This document shows positions 8,201 to 11,159 of a stretch of DNA of 11,159 bases, in pieces (positions within the stretch are counted from its first letter, which is position 1; the number at the start of each line of letters is the position of its first letter). The stretch covers positions 1 through 11,159 of the forward strand of contig JAIOIM010000336.1 of assembly GCA_019912505.1 (NCBI GenBank), in the 5' to 3' direction. The position numbers were made by a program, and so were the translations under genes. Origin of the DNA: Ignavibacteriaceae bacterium. GTDB lineage: Bacteria > Bacteroidota > Ignavibacteria > Ignavibacteriales > Ignavibacteriaceae. The notes below the pieces were generated by a model. The model had not been told where the DNA came from. It saw only the letters and a list, made by a program, of their open reading frames with translations, and did no database searches.

Positions 8201-11159
8201 GGGGTAGTTTTAACTATAAGAATCTCCAGTCTACAAATGATAACTGGGGAGGTATTATGAAAGTGCTATCATCCACCGCGAGCAACCTGGTTGAGGAAAA
8301 TGTTGAGTTTATAGAATTTTGGATCCAAATAGCTAACGCCGCAGATAGTACAAAACTATATCTCGACCTCGGAAGAATAAGCGAAGATGTTATCCCTAAC
8401 CGCAAGCTTGATACTGAAGACAAAGACTTAAATGATGCAATAGATACAGAGGGAAAAGAAGATACGGGTCTTGATGGAATTCCGAACTCTGTGGAAGATG
8501 ATCCATTAATAAATAAAAATATCACGGAACCTACTGGTTTCGCTGATCCGAGTAACGATAATTTTTCATTCAGCCGTTCCGGAAGCGAAAAGCTATCTGA
8601 TTATTATAATATAAACGGCACCGAAGGTAACGCAGTGTTGACGGATATAGGCAGGCTGCCCGATACTGAAGATTTAAATCACAACGGTAATATCGATCTT
8701 GTTAACAGCTATTTTCGTTATGAAATTCCGCTTGATACAAATAGATTACACAACCCCTATATAAAAGGTGGCGGAGATAATAAAGGCTGGTACTTATATA
8801 GAATTCCATTAAAGGATACCACGAATAAAGTCGGCAACCCCACATTAACAAATGTGGAATTTATTAGAATGTTTTTTGCCGCTGCAAAAGACACAGTGCA
8901 TCTAAGATTTGCCGAATTTAATCTCGTCGGCAGTCAGTGGGAAAAAGTCCGCCGCGAAGATACTTTGATGTCTGTTTCTGTTGTTAACCTTGAGGACAAT
9001 CCATACTATACAATTCCCCCTGGTGTTCAGCAGGAGAGAGACCGTTCAAAACCTGACGAGGAAGTGCTTAGGAATGAACAATCGCTAAATCTTATTATTA
9101 ACGGAATCCAGGCAGGTTATTCGAGAGAAGCAGTACGCTTTTTGCCCCGACCTCTCGACGTTTTCAATTATAAAGAAATGAAACTTTTTATTCATGGCGA
9201 TGAAAATACTGGGACAAGTTCAGTTTCCGGTTATAACGAGCAAGTAAACGCCGAAGTATATTTCCGGTTTGGCGGTGATACACTCAACTACTACGAATAC
9301 CGGCAGCCTGTACGTTCGGGATGGAATGAAATAAGTATTATATTTGACAAACTTACAACTATAAAACAGCAGCGGGGTGATACTGCAACCGGCATATATA
9401 AGGTAGCCGTGGAAGGATTACCCGGACACTATTATCAAATCAGAGGTAACCCAACGCTTACTTCCGTAAAATTTTTAATGATAGGAATAAAAAATATTCG
9501 CACCGCCGAAGGTGGGCAGGTTCTGCTTGATGATAGAATTTATGGCGAAGTATGGGTAAACGAATTACGTGTAATAGGCGCAGATGATTCCCCTGGATGG
9601 GCGTACAGTGTTGCAACTTCACTTAAACTTGCAGATTTACTTACGGTTAATTTTAATATGAGCCAGACGAATCCGTACTTCCATAAACTATCCGATAGAT
9701 TCGGAAGCAGAGTTGAATCAAGAAACTGGAGTACTTCGGCTGATTTAGATGTGATGAAACTTTTGCCGATTAATTTACCAGAAAGCACTTTAAAGCTTAA
9801 CTATTCGCATACCGAATCGGTTGGTAAACCGTTATATCGCCCCGGCACAGATATTAAAGTTGTAGAAGCGGCGCGTTTGGTAGATGAAGCCGTAAAAAAT
9901 GATACGTTAAAACAAACAATTACAAAAACAGGCGAGCAGATTATCTCCGAGTCGCAAACAGTTAGTGTAAGCGATTCCTGGTCTGCGTCCAATATAAAAA
10001 TAAAAATTCCTTCTAACTATTGGCTTATACGTGATACCTGGAACGCATTAACATTTGGTTTTAATTATAACCGCGCATTCAGCCGAAGCCCCACCGTGCT
10101 TTCCAACAAAAGCTGGTTATGGAATGCAAACATGAATTATGCGTTAGCGCTTAGCCCTGACTATTATTTTTATCCGGCTAATATTCCGGTAATTGGTTCT
10201 GCAATATCTTTATTTTCCGATTATCGCAATGCAAAGATTTATTTTACACCGCAGACATTTTCATTTACAGCCAGCGCAAAAAGAAATAGAAGTACAAACG
10301 TTACACGTTCACAGCGTAATGTTCAGTCGCTCGAAATTACGAATCGTGAATTTACAGCAGCACGCGGTTTTAATTTTGCATGGAGAATAACAGAAGGCGG
10401 TTTTTTAAATCTCTCCACAACCTACAACGTAAATATTATTTCATCTCTGGTACATCTTGAGGTAGATAGTATAAATGGCATGGCAGTACAAAGACCTGAA
10501 TCGGAGATATGGAAAGAGATTTTGAGCGGCGTCTTTTTCGGAAGAGATAATCAGTATCAGCAGACAGTCGATTTCAGAACTTCCCCACGCCTCCCTTCGC
10601 TCTGGGATTTGTCAAAGTTTTTTTCCATTACTGCCGGGTACTCAGCAAGTTATCAATGGCAGAACGATTTTCGTCAGGTCCAACTTGGCAGAAGCGCGGG
10701 CTTTTCATCAAAAACTACTATGGGTTTAACTTTAAGGTGGAAATCATTAGTGGCACCCCTGTTTGAAACCAGCCCTGATGAACCTGAACCTAAACAGGAA
10801 GAAACAACTAATCCTACAAGAACAAGAGGCAGAACACGAGGTTTCGAAAACCGGGAGCAGCAAAATGAAAATCGACAAAAGTTTCCGCCGAATTTGGCGG
10901 ACAGCCTCATTGCAGAATCCGATTCTACAGTTTTTTCTGATTCGCTAACAGTTTCTGATTCTACATTGGTAGAGGGTCCGCCAAAGAAAAGCGCAATAAA
11001 AAACGCTTTGTTGTTTTTAAAATCAGCTATGAAGTTTATCTTTTTTGATTACGATAATTTCACTTTTAATTTTTCAACCGATAACAGTTTATCTAAATCA
11101 GGCTTGTACGGGGAAGGCACCGGGTTGAAAAATTTCTGGGGCGTTACATTTAATGATGA
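5275..11159 (+). CDS. sprA: SprA-like type IX secretion outer-membrane translocon protein, 3' end outside window
   Basis: Frame +1 is open for 1961 codons and leaves the window without a stop. Family members are around 2400 residues. SprA (Sov) forms the giant outer-membrane beta-barrel through which type IX cargo leaves the cell in Bacteroidota. Counting from the ATT at 5275, the protein starts with a Lys/Arg-rich stretch and a hydrophobic segment (about 17-34) typical of a signal peptide. Typical family segments follow: an N-terminal block around 243-500, a second around 620-690 with QPDGVFDY (643-650), YIDDFEGA (889-896), an acidic region (about 1046-1078), DTEDLNHNGNID (1130-1141) and YGEVWVNELR (1423-1432). 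The last third is rich in alternating beta-strand segments, apart from a disordered Arg/Gly, Gln/Asn and Ser/Asp stretch (about 1831-1905). No ATG, GTG or TTG lies in frame before the signal peptide. The first in-frame one is TTG at 5416, which would remove the signal peptide, so the start is uncertain. Confidence 0.92.
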   Translation, partial: MKRNNLNPVKESIRIVSVCSILFFAAVNLGFSSPEITELNRDIWLQVLLRYYTDANPKDIVKTPAVKKPSGFQLPLNALTQNNNVLAVPDSILGGVDSTFNANADSLFIPQDSTGVKDTVKFDPRSLDSTSRLKYFRFQREDRPYITLGRKKESKFFASPPETTRKRVITIDSTGKFVEIKELIAGKETKILLTMPIDEYINSRLKLKERDLWEKLGYKYELTDTENDLGSLIRDITDFEIPLPSVGVLSIFGEPKITLKIGGAVDIHGAWRNETTEGVTASRLGNTRNEPDFKQQVQINVAGTIGDKLAINADWNTERTFEYENQLKIKYTGYEDEIIQSIEAGNVSLQTSPLVGGSEALFGVKAMFKLGPLTLTTLASQKKGEIKEVAVTGGTTSQDFNIRAYDYSTRHYFLDTIYASDQSKIFENYYANATPVVNYDLSVIDIEVWKSISTVGRDPSKERYANAYIDLPFVPTGTQYAPSFRASITPQPGQTETGRFLLLERDVDYTIHEETGFISFNTQINDNDIIAVAYRRGQAGGLSDQTFGEFLSTAQTDSQRLVLKLVKPSGLQPPSQSPSYAQAWKLLLKNIYPLGGRDVKQEGFEFQIKREIEGQDPVIEMGSTRFLSAFGLDKTDAGGTNSQPDGVFDYRPSLTIFTTTGEIVFPTLQPFGNNLPQSLPPGDSLGYPAIYTLSKTFAQQQKTKDKWLLTGKYSGSASSTYQLGFNVVENSVKVRLNGRELTAGADYIVDYNIGQLTIRNDAALVPGADLKITFEQNDLFQLASKTLLGARGVFDFSKKTKLGFSVLNLNQQTLSDKVRIGEEPLSNTIYGIDFSTQADLPFLTKLLDNVISTRQMSSFTVSGEYAYINPDPNTKKSTIASDKGKSIAYIDDFEGAKKIIPVGVSYTQWKDISPPEQIPSMGARSFAEMMDFKSKSFWFSITPSGVDVKDIWPKKSVAKQDQDVSIMDLVYIPADRGSFNYKNLQSTNDNWGGIMKVLSSTASNLVEENVEFIEFWIQIANAADSTKLYLDLGRISEDVIPNRKLDTEDKDLNDAIDTEGKEDTGLDGIPNSVEDDPLINKNITEPTGFADPSNDNFSFSRSGSEKLSDYYNINGTEGNAVLTDIGRLPDTEDLNHNGNIDLVNSYFRYEIPLDTNRLHNPYIKGGGDNKGWYLYRIPLKDTTNKVGNPTLTNVEFIRMFFAAAKDTVHLRFAEFNLVGSQWEKVRREDTLMSVSVVNLEDNPYYTIPPGVQQERDRSKPDEEVLRNEQSLNLIINGIQAGYSREAVRFLPRPLDVFNYKEMKLFIHGDENTGTSSVSGYNEQVNAEVYFRFGGDTLNYYEYRQPVRSGWNEISIIFDKLTTIKQQRGDTATGIYKVAVEGLPGHYYQIRGNPTLTSVKFLMIGIKNIRTAEGGQVLLDDRIYGEVWVNELRVIGADDSPGWAYSVATSLKLADLLTVNFNMSQTNPYFHKLSDRFGSRVESRNWSTSADLDVMKLLPINLPESTLKLNYSHTESVGKPLYRPGTDIKVVEAARLVDEAVKNDTLKQTITKTGEQIISESQTVSVSDSWSASNIKIKIPSNYWLIRDTWNALTFGFNYNRAFSRSPTVLSNKSWLWNANMNYALALSPDYYFYPANIPVIGSAISLFSDYRNAKIYFTPQTFSFTASAKRNRSTNVTRSQRNVQSLEITNREFTAARGFNFAWRITEGGFLNLSTTYNVNIISSLVHLEVDSINGMAVQRPESEIWKEILSGVFFGRDNQYQQTVDFRTSPRLPSLWDLSKFFSITAGYSASYQWQNDFRQVQLGRSAGFSSKTTMGLTLRWKSLVAPLFETSPDEPEPKQEETTNPTRTRGRTRGFENREQQNENRQKFPPNLADSLIAESDSTVFSDSLTVSDSTLVEGPPKKSAIKNALLFLKSAMKFIFFDYDNFTFNFSTDNSLSKSGLYGEGTGLKNFWGVTFND

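Noticed and set aside
5688..10910. Reverse-strand and alternative-frame ORFs inside sprA
   Set aside because: All sit within the uninterrupted SprA frame, show no family motifs, and are explained as antisense or frame shadows.
1..11159. CRISPR arrays, insertion sequences, tRNA or rRNA genes, integration sites
   Set aside because: No regularly spaced repeats, transposase motifs, terminal inverted repeats, cloverleaf sequences or rRNA-like stretches were seen on either strand.

Overview
The window holds four protein-coding genes in two divergent pairs, set in AT-rich DNA. The best guess for the source is the Bacteroidota/Chlorobiota/Ignavibacteriota group, probably an Ignavibacteria-like organism. 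The reasons are a SprA-type giant outer-membrane protein (the translocon of the type IX secretion system), a mitochondrial-type citrate synthase, and low GC. The genus cannot be read from the sequence alone. At least some genes have recognisable Shine-Dalgarno sequences.

Minus strand, read leftwards: a complete eukaryotic-type citrate synthase (4169-2847), a hairpin with a T-rich tail that may be an intrinsic terminator, then the start of a very large adenylate-forming enzyme (2749 to beyond base 1). In that enzyme an AMP-binding/long-chain acyl-CoA ligase core sits between a helical N-terminal region and a long C-terminal extension that leaves the window.

Plus strand, read rightwards: a small complete cupin of the DUF985/Cupin_5 family (4555-5064), an AT-rich spacer of about 200 bases, then sprA (about 5275 to beyond 11159), with 1961 codons visible and no stop. 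The 385-base spacer between citrate synthase and the cupin gene is the divergent promoter region. Only weak sigma70-like matches are visible there.

The genes do not form an obvious pathway. Citrate synthase serves the TCA cycle, the ligase should activate fatty or other carboxylic acids, the cupin has no settled role, and SprA serves protein export. The most unusual point is that sprA has an intact signal-peptide-like N-terminus but no ATG, GTG or TTG in frame ahead of it. The best candidate start is an ATT preceded by AGGG. I see no mobile element, CRISPR array, tRNA or rRNA, and no convincing undescribed multi-gene system.
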